This document shows positions 1 through 8,359 of a stretch of 64,000 nucleotides of DNA, piece after piece. Where the stretch lies: positions 28,959-92,958 of the IMG/VR virus record IMGVR_UViG_3300047372_000605; one strand, given 5' to 3'. The position numbers and the translations under genes are program-made. Source of the DNA: a virus. The notes beneath the pieces are model-generated. The model ran no database searches. It saw only the letters and a list, made by a program, of their open reading frames with translations, and had not been told where the DNA came from. Position 1 is the stretch's first letter; each line of letters starts with the position of its first letter.

Positions 1-154
1 ATATGGAGTAAAAGCAGATACATCAACAGGACATTTTGAAGTTCATGATTATGATGAAGATAGCGAATTAGAATCCCCTTCAAGACCAGTTAATCCTAAC
101 TCTAATTTTGATCATTTTGATCTTAAAAAGTTAAATCAGGAATTTAATTCCTAA
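1..154 (+). CDS. 3' end of an unrecognised protein (partial)
   Basis: An open frame enters from the left edge and stops with TAA at 152-154. It gives 50 residues that are polar and acidic in the middle (HDYDEDSELE) and end in LNQEFNS. There is no recognisable domain. It lies 13 nt upstream of nrdB in the same direction, so it is probably in the same transcription unit. Its start is outside the window. Confidence 0.6.
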   Translation, partial: YGVKADTSTGHFEVHDYDEDSELESPSRPVNPNSNFDHFDLKKLNQEFNS

Positions 155-167
155 AATTAAATAAATT

Positions 168-1154
168 ATGGCTAAAACAAATTTACTCCAGGAAAGGATA
201 GTATATAAACCTTTCGAATACCAAGAAGCAGCTGATTACTGGCTAAAACAACAGCAAGCACATTGGTTACACACAGAAGTTCCAATGATGTCAGATGTTA
301 ACGATTGGAAACAAAACCTATCAAAAACAGAAAAAAACATTATAGGGTCAATATTAAAAGGTTTTGCTCAAACTGAAACAGTTGTAAATGATTATTGGAG
401 TGGATTAGTAACAAAATGGTTTAGAAAACCTGAAGTTATAATGATGGCTACTACATTTGGAGCATTTGAAACAATACATGCTGAAGCTTATTCTTTATTA
501 AATGAAACACTAGGTTTAGAAAATTTTGCTGAATTTATGGAAGATGAAGCAACAATGGCTAAAATAGAAAATTTAACAGCCGTTAGAGACAGCTTTAATG
601 GTGAAAAAGACATACATGAAATAGCAAAATCATTAGCTATATTTTCTGCATTTACAGAAGGTGTAAATTTATTTTCTTCATTTGCAGTTTTACTATCTTT
701 TAAAATGCAAAATAAACTTAAAGGAGTAGGTCAGATAGTAGAATGGAGTATTAGAGATGAATCATTACACTCAGAAGCTGGATGTTGGTTATTTAGAACA
801 TTAATAGCTGAAAACCCAAAAATAAAAACACCAGAATTAGAAGCAGCAATAAATGAAGCAGCTTTATTATCACTACAATTAGAACTTGATTTTATAGATA
901 AAGTATATGAACTTGGTGATTTAGAAGGATGTTCAAAATATGATTTAGTTAATTTTATAAAAAACAGAGTTAACACAAAATTAGGAGATTTAGGATACAA
1001 TCCTATAATAGGAGATGTAGACATGACAGCGGTAAATAATATGAAATGGTTTGATGCTTTAAGTGCAGGTAAACAACATACAGATTTTTTCGCTTCAAGA
1101 GTAACAAATTATGCAAAAGGTACTAAAGACTGGGATGCAGCAACATTATTTTAA
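168..1154 (+). CDS. nrdB: Class I ribonucleotide reductase small subunit (beta)
   Basis: This is the radical-generating beta subunit, which works with NrdA to reduce ribonucleoside diphosphates for phage DNA synthesis. The diiron ligands expected for the family are visible: E37 (HTEVP), E101 and H104 (ETIH), E164 (FTEGVN), E198 and H201 (RDESLHSE). Y108 sits seven residues after E101, the spacing of the E. coli radical tyrosine Y122 relative to E115. At 328 aa it is in the normal range. nrdA follows after 3 nt, so the two subunits are co-transcribed. The beta-before-alpha order is common in phages. Confidence 0.95.
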   Translation: MAKTNLLQERIVYKPFEYQEAADYWLKQQQAHWLHTEVPMMSDVNDWKQNLSKTEKNIIGSILKGFAQTETVVNDYWSGLVTKWFRKPEVIMMATTFGAFETIHAEAYSLLNETLGLENFAEFMEDEATMAKIENLTAVRDSFNGEKDIHEIAKSLAIFSAFTEGVNLFSSFAVLLSFKMQNKLKGVGQIVEWSIRDESLHSEAGCWLFRTLIAENPKIKTPELEAAINEAALLSLQLELDFIDKVYELGDLEGCSKYDLVNFIKNRVNTKLGDLGYNPIIGDVDMTAVNNMKWFDALSAGKQHTDFFASRVTNYAKGTKDWDAATLF

Positions 1155-1157
1155 GAT

Positions 1158-2867
1158 ATGGATAACAATTTAATAGCAGACACAACAAATTGGGAAAAGG
1201 GTAAAGATTATCCTGAGTGGATGAATGAAGTAGCACTAGCAACTATTTCTAAAGGATATTTAATCCCTGGAGAAACACCTAGAAAAGCCTATAAAAGAGT
1301 ATCAGGTGCAATATCTTCAAAATTAAACAGACCAGATCTAGAAAGCAAATTTTTTAAGTATATTTGGAATGGTTGGATTGGTTTAGCATCACCTGTTTTA
1401 TCTAACACAGGAACAGATAGAGGTTTACCTATTTCATGTTATGGTGTTGATACGCCCGATTCAATTAGAGGTATAGGTTTAACAAATGCAGAATTAATGA
1501 AACTTACCTCAGCAGGAGGAGGTGTTGGTATTTCTTTATCAAGAATTAGAGAAAGAGGTGCACCTATAAAAGGAAACGGCCAATCTGAAGGAGTAGTTCC
1601 ATGGGCTAAAATATATGATTCAACTATAATAGCTACTAACCAGGGTAGTGTACGAAGAGGTGCTGCTAGTGTTAATTTAGACATTAATCACCCTGATATT
1701 AGTGAATATCTTCAAATTAGAAGACCAAAAGGTGACCCAAATAGACAATGTTTAAATTTACATCAATGTGTAGTAGTAGATGATGCTTTTATGAGAAAGC
1801 TAAACGACAGAGATGAAGAAGCTATGGGATTATGGTTAGAAATTTTAAAAGCTAGAGTTGAAACAGGTGAACCTTACATAATGTTTAAAGATAATGTTAA
1901 TAAAGATAATCCAATGGCTTATCTAATGAATAATTTAGATGTTTCAATGACTAATATTTGTTCTGAGATTACATTACATACAGATGAAGAGCATAGTTTT
2001 ATATGTTGTTTAAGTTCTTTAAATTTAGCTAAATACGATGAATGGAAAGATACAGATGTAGTAGAAACTGCTACATATTTTTTAGATGGTGTAATGCAAG
2101 AATTTATTGATAAAACCAGTGGTCAAGAATCAATGAAACGAACACATAGACATGCTGTTAAAGGAAGAGCATTAGGTTTAGGTGTAATGGGTTGGCATAC
2201 ATTTTTACAGAAAAAGGATTTACCATTTAATTCAATAGCATCTACAGCTTGGACACATACTATATTTTCTCAAATAAAATTAAAAGCTGAAACAGCATCT
2301 AGACAATTAGCAGATGAATATGGAGAGCCTTTATGGTGTAAAGGAACAGGTATGAGGAATACTCATTTACTAGCAGTAGCACCAACAGTATCAAATTCAA
2401 GAATATCAGGATGCTCAGCAGGGATAGAGCCACAACCTGCAAATGTTTATACATTTAATGGAGCTAAAGGTACTTTTATAGTTAAAAATCCAGAATTAGT
2501 AGCTAAATTAAAAACTACTAAAAACAATACTGATAAAATATGGGATCAAATTTTAGCAGATAATGGTTCAGTACAAAATTTACCTGCAGAAGTACTACCT
2601 GAAGAAGATAAAGAAGTATTTTTAACATTTTCTGAAGTAAATCAATTAGGTTTAGTTCAGCAAGCAGCTATAAGACAAAAATACATAGATCAAACACAAT
2701 CATTAAATCTATGTTTTGATCCTACAGATTCTCCTCGATGGATTAATCAAGTTCATTTAGAAGCTTGGAAATTAGGAGTAAAAACATTATATTATTTAAG
2801 AACAGATTCAGTTATTAAAGGAGATTTAGGATCTCGTGTAGCAGATTGTGTATCTTGTGATGGATAA
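1158..2867 (+). CDS. nrdA: Class I ribonucleotide reductase large subunit (alpha)
   Basis: This is the catalytic alpha subunit. C94 (PISCYG) matches the first redox cysteine. N266, C268 and E270 (NICSE) form the active-site motif, and C283/C284 supply the second redox cysteine. Y545-Y546 (LYYLRTDS) match the radical-transfer tyrosine pair, and the C-terminal CVSC (C564, C567) matches the tail that exchanges electrons with thioredoxin or glutaredoxin. At 569 aa it is much shorter than E. coli NrdA (about 760 aa). The N terminus goes almost straight into the catalytic barrel, so an ATP-cone domain appears to be missing. If so, overall activity inhibition by dATP would be lost, which suits a lytic phage. 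Confidence 0.95.
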   Translation: MDNNLIADTTNWEKGKDYPEWMNEVALATISKGYLIPGETPRKAYKRVSGAISSKLNRPDLESKFFKYIWNGWIGLASPVLSNTGTDRGLPISCYGVDTPDSIRGIGLTNAELMKLTSAGGGVGISLSRIRERGAPIKGNGQSEGVVPWAKIYDSTIIATNQGSVRRGAASVNLDINHPDISEYLQIRRPKGDPNRQCLNLHQCVVVDDAFMRKLNDRDEEAMGLWLEILKARVETGEPYIMFKDNVNKDNPMAYLMNNLDVSMTNICSEITLHTDEEHSFICCLSSLNLAKYDEWKDTDVVETATYFLDGVMQEFIDKTSGQESMKRTHRHAVKGRALGLGVMGWHTFLQKKDLPFNSIASTAWTHTIFSQIKLKAETASRQLADEYGEPLWCKGTGMRNTHLLAVAPTVSNSRISGCSAGIEPQPANVYTFNGAKGTFIVKNPELVAKLKTTKNNTDKIWDQILADNGSVQNLPAEVLPEEDKEVFLTFSEVNQLGLVQQAAIRQKYIDQTQSLNLCFDPTDSPRWINQVHLEAWKLGVKTLYYLRTDSVIKGDLGSRVADCVSCDG

Positions 2868-2869
2868 CC

Positions 2870-2882
2870 GTATTTATAAACA
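2870..2882 (+). promoter_or_regulatory. Possible late-type promoter element GTATTTATAAAC
   Basis: The GTATTTATAA block occurs just after nrdA and ahead of the tail gene, and again at 6840-6849 ahead of another late-type gene. It resembles a relaxed TAnnTTTG box, or the reverse complement of the T4 late box TATAAATA. No TTTGG box lies at the usual distance here. The assignment is tentative. Confidence 0.3.
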
Positions 2883-2897
2883 TATAAAAATAAATTT

Positions 2898-2942
2898 GTT
2901 GGCCCTAATAAAGGGAAGTGGACTTCACCGTAAGTAGCCAAC
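2898..2942 (+). other. Predicted three-way-junction RNA in the tail-gene 5' leader
   Basis: An outer stem GTTGGC (2898-2903) pairs perfectly with GCCAAC (2937-2942). Inside it are two hairpins: CCT/AGG around an AT-rich loop (2904-2914) and GAAG-TGGA-CTTC (2915-2926). The element fills most of the 92-nt gap between nrdA and the S74 tail protein and ends 17 nt before the start codon. It could control stability or translation of the tail mRNA, or process the polycistronic transcript. I do not recognise it as a known riboswitch class. Confidence 0.4.
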
Positions 2943-2959
2943 CGCAAAAATAAAAAATT

Positions 2960-4759
2960 ATGCCAAACTGGAAAAAAGTAGCGATATCTGGGTCCAATGT
3001 ATCGCAATTCAATAACGACGGAACTTATATAAAAATGAATGGGAATACCACAAATGGTCTCCTAACATTTGAAGCTGCAGATTGTGCAACAGTAGAATCT
3101 AAAGCAACTTATAATGGTACAACCCAAGAATTAAATAATCATGGTAAAATAGTAGCATTTTCAGGTTCACAATTTTCAACTGCTTCTCCACCTGCTGGGA
3201 ATGGGGCTTTAGTAGGTTTCAAATCCCCACTTGTAGGTTCACCTTGGTCCCCTATTTCAGGTTCAAGAAATCATTCTATATCAGCTACTACTAGATATAC
3301 TAATTTTGGTAGTGGTAATCAATGCGCTGCTACATTAGGTATAACAGCTCAAAAAGGAGTTTCTGATAAAAATGCAACTGTAGAATTAACTAGTATAGCA
3401 AAAGAAGATGGATGCCATGATGCTATATTTTCATTAGCTGTAAAACAAGATGCAGGAGCTGGTGCTGGTTTCCATCCAGTAAGAGAATTATTTAGAATAG
3501 ATGGTAGAGATGAAACTATTTTTCTTTCAGGTTCATTATCTATTAAAACTTCTAAAATGGCAACTACTGCTTCGGCGGGAAATATATTAGTTTATGATAA
3601 TTCCACAGGGCAAATAAAAAAATCATCAGCTACAATTAATACAGGAACTGCAGTAAATAGTGTAAACGGAGCAACTGGAACAGTAACTACAACACAAGTA
3701 TTAAATGGTTCAACTGTTCTTTCAGGTTCATTCCCATCTACTTCACCTGGAGGAGCTTCAGGAAATGTTCAATATAATGATGGGGCTAGTGGGTTTGCTG
3801 GTGAAGCAGCTTTTACATGGAATTCAACTACAGATAAATTAACAGTTAAAAATCCTGGATCAGGTGCTGGTGGTTTAGTAACAAATAATATTGAAGGTGG
3901 TGGAAGTACATTAACTATTAGTGATGGTGGAAATGATCAAAATATGTTATTATGTGTTGGGGATGCAAACATTAATATTTGCAACTATGGAAATAATATG
4001 GTATCAATGGGAGACTCATCAATTTCTATTTGCCAACAGGTAAAGTTACCTGATTTATCCCTTAATGCAGAAACACATTGTATAGTTAAGATACATGCAA
4101 CTACAGGAGAACTTTATTGTGCTGCACCATCTGCAGGAACAACACCAACTTTAGATGCAGTAACTACACAAGGTAATACTACTACAAATGGTATGTGTAT
4201 GACAGGACAAATTTGTGTAGGAGATGGTTCTACTTCTAGCCCTTCTATAGTATTTGCTAGTGATAGTAGTGTTGGATTTTCGAGACCTGGAACTGATTGT
4301 TTAAGAGTAATAGTTGGAACATCGGCACAAAGTTTAGCTACTTTTAATACTGATGGGTTAAATATGTGTAACGGAGCTTTATCAGTGGGTAATATAAGCA
4401 CTTCAACAACAACAGGTAGAATAGATGCTTCAAATGATATAGTAGCATATTCAACTTCAGACTGTAGGTTAAAGAAATATGTTAAACCTATTAAAAATGC
4501 TTTAGATAAAATTGATAAAATTAGAGGTGTAGAATTTGACTGGAAAGTTACTGATGAAAAGATGAAAGAAGAAGTACACTCATTTGAAGGGCATGATATA
4601 GGAGTTATAGCACAAGAGGTAGAAGAAATACTCCCAGAAGTAGTTGCAACAAGGGATAATGGGTATAAAGCAGTTAGATATGAAAAAATAGTTCCATTAT
4701 TAATTCAAGGTATAAAAGAATTAAAAGAAGAAGTAGAAATCATCAAATCTAAAATATAA
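2960..4759 (+). CDS. Tail fibre/spike protein with C-terminal S74 self-cleaving chaperone
   Basis: This is a 599-aa virion surface protein. The N terminus (MPNWKKVAISGS) is of a kind often seen in phage fibre-like proteins. The middle is a Gly/Ser/Thr/Asn-rich, beta-type sequence with many cysteines. From about residue 498 it has a peptidase S74 intramolecular chaperone domain: S500, D501, R503, L504, K505 match the S-D-x-R-x-K catalytic dyad, followed by the helical core (GVIAQEVEEILPEVV). The S74 domain trimerises the fibre and then cuts itself off. The gene overlaps the next by one base (TAATG), suggesting coupled expression. Confidence 0.85.
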   Translation: MPNWKKVAISGSNVSQFNNDGTYIKMNGNTTNGLLTFEAADCATVESKATYNGTTQELNNHGKIVAFSGSQFSTASPPAGNGALVGFKSPLVGSPWSPISGSRNHSISATTRYTNFGSGNQCAATLGITAQKGVSDKNATVELTSIAKEDGCHDAIFSLAVKQDAGAGAGFHPVRELFRIDGRDETIFLSGSLSIKTSKMATTASAGNILVYDNSTGQIKKSSATINTGTAVNSVNGATGTVTTTQVLNGSTVLSGSFPSTSPGGASGNVQYNDGASGFAGEAAFTWNSTTDKLTVKNPGSGAGGLVTNNIEGGGSTLTISDGGNDQNMLLCVGDANINICNYGNNMVSMGDSSISICQQVKLPDLSLNAETHCIVKIHATTGELYCAAPSAGTTPTLDAVTTQGNTTTNGMCMTGQICVGDGSTSSPSIVFASDSSVGFSRPGTDCLRVIVGTSAQSLATFNTDGLNMCNGALSVGNISTSTTTGRIDASNDIVAYSTSDCRLKKYVKPIKNALDKIDKIRGVEFDWKVTDEKMKEEVHSFEGHDIGVIAQEVEEILPEVVATRDNGYKAVRYEKIVPLLIQGIKELKEEVEIIKSKI

Positions 4760-5625
4760 TGACTTTACCTGCTTCAGGGCAAATATCAGTATTACAAGCA
4801 GCTGATGAATTAGGTCTTCCTACTCAATCAGTTGGAACAACTTGTCCCCATGCTGGAGTTTCAATAGAAGTTATGGGTAAAATGATTGATGACCAGCAAG
4901 GATCATCAACTACATATAATTTTCCTCAAGATGGTTTTTATGGGTATGATTTTAGTGGTGATTGTATAGCAGCTTTTGATGCTAGAGATGCTAGATCTAA
5001 AAAATCAGGTGTATCTACTTGGTATGATTTATCAGGAAATGAGAATAATATGACCATTCTTAATTCTCCCTTATTTTATACTAATGCTAATGCCGCTGGT
5101 GGATCTTTTTACTTTTATAGTAGTAATTATGGAACACTTTCTGGTTTAAATAATGAAAATGAAACTATTGCATCAACGGGTTTAACTATTGAAATATGGT
5201 CACAAAGAACTTCTGGAACAAATGCTCAATATTTATGGGATGCCAGAGGTACTAATGGACAATCAACAGGTTACATGTTAACTGAATATGCAGGTTATGA
5301 TTGGAATTGGGCAAATGCAGTTAGATATAATTCTAGCAATGGATATAATAATTGGCACCAATGGGCAATAAGTATGAGTCCTACATTTAATGAGGCAAGA
5401 GGAGGATATCCAGCCACAGGATATCTCAACGGGACTTCAGTTGCAACTGGGTATCAATCTCAAACACCAGCTTTACCTAATACTTTTTATATGGGAAAAA
5501 GATTCTCTGGTACTGGTTATCTTACAGGTTATGTTCAAATTTTTAAAATTTATAGCAAACAATTATCTGCTAAACAAATACAGGGTTCATATGATTTTTA
5601 CAAAGGAAGATTTGGTTTAACTTAA
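4759..5625 (+). CDS. LamG/concanavalin-like structural protein
   Basis: This is a 288-aa protein. The N terminus resembles phage baseplate or fibre adaptors (LPASGQISVLQAADELG). From about residue 70 it looks like a LamG/concanavalin A-type jelly roll: CIAAFDARD, STWYDLSGNENNMTI, LTIEIWSQRT, and a late FYMGKRFSGTGYLTGYVQIF strand. Such domains bind glycans and are common in phage tail appendages. It is joined to the S74 gene by a TAATG overlap and is probably part of the same host-recognition structure. The structural role is inferred from position and fold. Confidence 0.65.
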   Translation: MTLPASGQISVLQAADELGLPTQSVGTTCPHAGVSIEVMGKMIDDQQGSSTTYNFPQDGFYGYDFSGDCIAAFDARDARSKKSGVSTWYDLSGNENNMTILNSPLFYTNANAAGGSFYFYSSNYGTLSGLNNENETIASTGLTIEIWSQRTSGTNAQYLWDARGTNGQSTGYMLTEYAGYDWNWANAVRYNSSNGYNNWHQWAISMSPTFNEARGGYPATGYLNGTSVATGYQSQTPALPNTFYMGKRFSGTGYLTGYVQIFKIYSKQLSAKQIQGSYDFYKGRFGLT

Positions 5626-5630
5626 ATAAA

Positions 5631-5900
5631 ATGGAAACACTTGATCATATAATTTTTGCTACTTTATCTAGTTCATACTTAGAACAGATAAATTATTCTC
5701 AGATATTAGAAACAAATTCTACAACAGTAGGTAAATCAATAGATGAGTCTTTATTTTCTATATCCTGGTATACCAGTAGTATTCCTACATTTATAAGTGA
5801 TAACTCAGTTGAATTAAACTGGTCTGGATCTTATACTAATTGGTTAGATATAAGAAGTAGCACATCTTGGACTCCTTTAGACCCTGAAGCTGAAGAATAA
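5631..5900 (+). CDS. Small hypothetical protein downstream of tail genes
   Basis: An 89-aa protein rich in Ser, Thr and aromatic residues with an acidic tail (LDPEAEE). No family is recognised. It starts 5 nt after the LamG-like gene, and a promoter for the next gene follows its stop. It is probably co-expressed with the tail genes, perhaps as a minor virion or assembly protein. Confidence 0.6.
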   Translation: METLDHIIFATLSSSYLEQINYSQILETNSTTVGKSIDESLFSISWYTSSIPTFISDNSVELNWSGSYTNWLDIRSSTSWTPLDPEAEE

Positions 5901-5933
5901 TTTGGTATCTTTAAATTAATTTATTATATTATA
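5901..5933 (+). promoter_or_regulatory. Bacteroidota-type promoter, TTTGG-N19-TATATT
   Basis: TTTGG at 5901-5905 is followed after exactly 19 nt by TATATT at 5925-5930, the arrangement seen at many other sites in this window. It lies 17 nt upstream of the next start codon, which has the recurring TTAAGTTATG context. Confidence 0.65.
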
Positions 5934-5946
5934 TTAAAATTAAGTT

Positions 5947-6831
5947 ATGTCAAAGTATTCAATATTCCATATTGAAGGTGGATTAGGTAAACATGTAGCA
6001 GCAACCGCTGTAGCTAAATGTATAAAAAACAACCACCCAAATAGAAAATTAATAATAGTTTGTGGATGGCCTCAAGTTTTTTTAGGGCTTGATTTTGTAG
6101 AAAAGGTTTATAGACATAACATGACTCCTTACTTTTATGAGGAATATATAGAAAATAAAGATTCCATTATTTTTAGACACGAACCTTATTTTACCACAGA
6201 ACACATAGTAAAAAGAAAACCATTAATAGAAAATTGGTGTAGGCTATATAAGCTAAAATATACTAATGAAACCCCAGAGTTAAAGTTTAATTTAAGACAA
6301 AAACAAATAGGGGCTAATAAATGGAGAAGAGATAAACCAGTATTATTAATCCACACAAACGGTGGACCTTTACAGGGTCAAAAACATGACTATGCTTGGA
6401 CAAGAGACTTACCAGGAAAAAATATAGTAGAAGTAGCAAATCATTTTTTAAAAAAAGATTATCACATAATTCAAATATGTAGAAAAAAGGAACAATGTAT
6501 AGAGGGTATTGAACACGTTTATGAATCGATAGACAATCTAGAACTTTTCCAGTTACTAGCCTATGCAGATAAACGTTTACTTATTGATTCGTGTTTACAA
6601 CACGCTGCTTATGCGATGAATTTACCTTCTACAGTATGTTGGATAGGAACACCTCATACTATATTTGGGTATGATTTCCATAAAAATATCCAGGCTACAT
6701 TACCTAAATATAATTTCCCAGATAGGTATATGTTTGATTCTCAATTTACAGGAGAAACAATGGAATGTCCTTTTGAAAGCGATAACATATTAGATAGTGC
6801 ACAAATTATTAAATCATTGGAAGAACAATGA
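5947..6831 (+). CDS. GT-B glycosyltransferase, GT9 (heptosyltransferase)-like
   Basis: A 294-aa protein. The N terminus (YSIFHIEGGLGKHVAATAVA) is like the glycine-rich start of GT9 enzymes, which transfer ADP-heptose or similar sugars. The C-terminal part has the donor-side pattern LLIDSCLQHAAYAMNLPSTVCWIGTPHTIFGY, shown here only as its key features: LIDS, an H-A-A helix and WIGTP. It has its own promoter and stands apart from the main glycan cassette, between tail and lysis genes. A role in decorating the virion or modifying host surface glycan is inferred; the substrate cannot be read from the sequence. Confidence 0.6.
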   Translation: MSKYSIFHIEGGLGKHVAATAVAKCIKNNHPNRKLIIVCGWPQVFLGLDFVEKVYRHNMTPYFYEEYIENKDSIIFRHEPYFTTEHIVKRKPLIENWCRLYKLKYTNETPELKFNLRQKQIGANKWRRDKPVLLIHTNGGPLQGQKHDYAWTRDLPGKNIVEVANHFLKKDYHIIQICRKKEQCIEGIEHVYESIDNLELFQLLAYADKRLLIDSCLQHAAYAMNLPSTVCWIGTPHTIFGYDFHKNIQATLPKYNFPDRYMFDSQFTGETMECPFESDNILDSAQIIKSLEEQ

Positions 6832-6849
6832 TTTTTTTAGTATTTATAA
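6817..6849 (+). promoter_or_regulatory. Probable promoter, TTGG-N20-TATTTATAA
   Basis: TTGG at 6817-6820, inside the end of the upstream gene, is followed after 20 nt by TATTTATAA at 6841-6849. The second part matches the block ahead of the tail gene at 2871. It lies 19 nt upstream of the AT-hook protein start. Confidence 0.4.
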
Positions 6850-6868
6850 TAAATCAAAAAAATAAAAA

Positions 6869-7099
6869 ATGAAATATTTAAAAAGATTTTGGAACTGGTT
6901 ACTAGGAAAAACTACTATTGACGAGAAGATTGAAGCTAAAGTAGACGAAGTTGTCGAAGAAGTAAAAGAACGAGTTAGTAGAGTAAAAGAAGAAGTTGCT
7001 GATGTAAAAAAAGCAGCTAAAGAAGTAGCTGACCAAGCAAAAGATGTAGTTGATGCTGCCAAAGGTAAAAAAAGAAGAGGCAGACCAAAGAAAAAATAA
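6869..7099 (+). CDS. Small helical protein with a C-terminal AT-hook
   Basis: A 76-aa protein. After an aromatic, basic start (MKYLKRFWNWLL), residues 17-66 form a long heptad-like, highly charged helix of Val, Glu, Lys and Ala. It ends with KKRRGRPKKK, an AT-hook that binds the minor groove of AT-rich DNA. This suggests a small DNA-binding or DNA-compacting protein. The helix resembles apolipoprotein or LEA-like repeats and might also contact membrane. The function is inferred from composition only. Confidence 0.65.
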   Translation: MKYLKRFWNWLLGKTTIDEKIEAKVDEVVEEVKERVSRVKEEVADVKKAAKEVADQAKDVVDAAKGKKRRGRPKKK

Positions 7100-7133
7100 T
7101 CAATTAAATTAATAAGTTTTAAAAAATAGTTTT

Positions 7134-7403
7134 ATGAATAGAATTACAAATTATATAAAACATAAACTTATGTCATTTAGGAATATTTTTAAGGATGAAA
7201 ACGACATCAATGAAAAAAATGTAGTTGGATTTGCAGCATTTATGGTAATGGTAGTATTTGCCGCAGTAGATATTATTACAGGAATTTCAGGCAAACATTT
7301 AGAAATTCAAGAATATATTTACAATTCATTTGTTATAATCGCACTAGGTAGCTTTGGTATAGCTGAAGCAGGAAAAATATTTAGTGGTAAAAAAGAAGAA
7401 TAA
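7134..7403 (+). CDS. Putative holin
   Basis: An 89-aa protein with two predicted membrane segments (about residues 31-50, VVGFAAFMVMVVFAAVDIIT, and 64-80, YNSFVIIALGSFGIAEAG) separated by a short loop, with a charged C terminus (GKKEE). This layout is typical of small phage holins. Its TAA stop overlaps the ATG of the amidase endolysin (TAATG), and this holin-endolysin pairing is the main reason for the call. Confidence 0.65.
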   Translation: MNRITNYIKHKLMSFRNIFKDENDINEKNVVGFAAFMVMVVFAAVDIITGISGKHLEIQEYIYNSFVIIALGSFGIAEAGKIFSGKKEE

Positions 7404-8350
7404 TGCTATTAAAAAAAGGGTCTAAAGGACCAGATGTTAAAGACTTGCAAGAGGCCTTAGGACTAGCAGCTGATGGTATATTTGGCTCTGGTACAGAAGC
7501 AGCAGTAAAAGAATTTCAAAAAGAAAATAACTTAACCGTTGATGGTTTAGTAGGTAGAGGAACTTGGGAAATGCTAGGTTTAGATACTGATGAATCAGGA
7601 TGGGATGCTGCAACTGATAAAGATGATAAACTAGAACGTTTAGGTAAATATACAACTAAGGGTGGTTTAGAAATAGATAGAGCTTATTTAGATGGAGATG
7701 AATTTGTTAGAGACTATGGTAAGATAGAACCATTAGGGTTTTTTATTCATCACACAGCTGGTTGGGATAATCCTTACAACACAATTAATAACTGGAACCG
7801 AGACACAAGAGGTAGAGTAGCTACACAATATTGTATAGGTGGTACTAATGTAAAAGGTAAAGATGCACCTCATGATGGTGTAGTAGTAGAATGCTTCCCA
7901 AATAACTATTTAGGATGGCATTTAGGTAAAGTAGGAGGATTTGCTATATCTAAATTTTCAGGAGGTGTAGAATTAAATAATTTTGGTTATTTGACTAAAA
8001 AAGGAGATAAATACTACACTTATGTTAATACAGAAGTAAAACCAGAATATGTTTGTGATTTAGGATATAAATTTAGAGGTCACCAATACTGGCATGCTTA
8101 TTCAGATAAGCAAATAGAAAGTTTAAGACTACTTATTTTACATTTAAAAGACATTTATCCAAAAATGGACTTAGAAAATGGTATTCCTAAAATGTTAAAA
8201 GAAGGAGTACACCCAAAAGAAGCATTTGAATTTAATGAAGATGCTTATAATGCAAAACAATTTGGGTTATGGTCACACACATCTGTAAGAAAAGACAAGT
8301 TTGATTGTTTTCCTCAAGAGGAACTTGTCAATATGCTAAGAAATTTGTAA
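7403..8350 (+). CDS. Endolysin: peptidoglycan-binding domain plus N-acetylmuramoyl-L-alanine amidase
   Basis: This enzyme cuts the bond between N-acetylmuramic acid and the stem peptide at lysis. Residues 6-57 form a PG_binding_1 domain (KGPDVKDLQEALG, DGIFGSGTEAAVKEFQ). Residues 110-270 are an Amidase_2/PGRP domain: H116-H117 (FIHHTAG) includes a zinc ligand, followed by the TQYCIGG strand, WHLG (H173) and a late GHQYWH segment. There is no signal peptide, as expected when a holin releases the enzyme. At 315 aa it is a modular lysin of ordinary size. Confidence 0.88.
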   Translation: MLLKKGSKGPDVKDLQEALGLAADGIFGSGTEAAVKEFQKENNLTVDGLVGRGTWEMLGLDTDESGWDAATDKDDKLERLGKYTTKGGLEIDRAYLDGDEFVRDYGKIEPLGFFIHHTAGWDNPYNTINNWNRDTRGRVATQYCIGGTNVKGKDAPHDGVVVECFPNNYLGWHLGKVGGFAISKFSGGVELNNFGYLTKKGDKYYTYVNTEVKPEYVCDLGYKFRGHQYWHAYSDKQIESLRLLILHLKDIYPKMDLENGIPKMLKEGVHPKEAFEFNEDAYNAKQFGLWSHTSVRKDKFDCFPQEELVNMLRNL

Positions 8351-8359
8351 ATTAATCTT

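Noticed and set aside
731-1024. Antisense frames over nrdB, nrdA and other genes
   Set aside because: All long minus-strand frames lie fully inside strong plus-strand genes, lack start signals and show no domain, as expected from AT-rich coding DNA.
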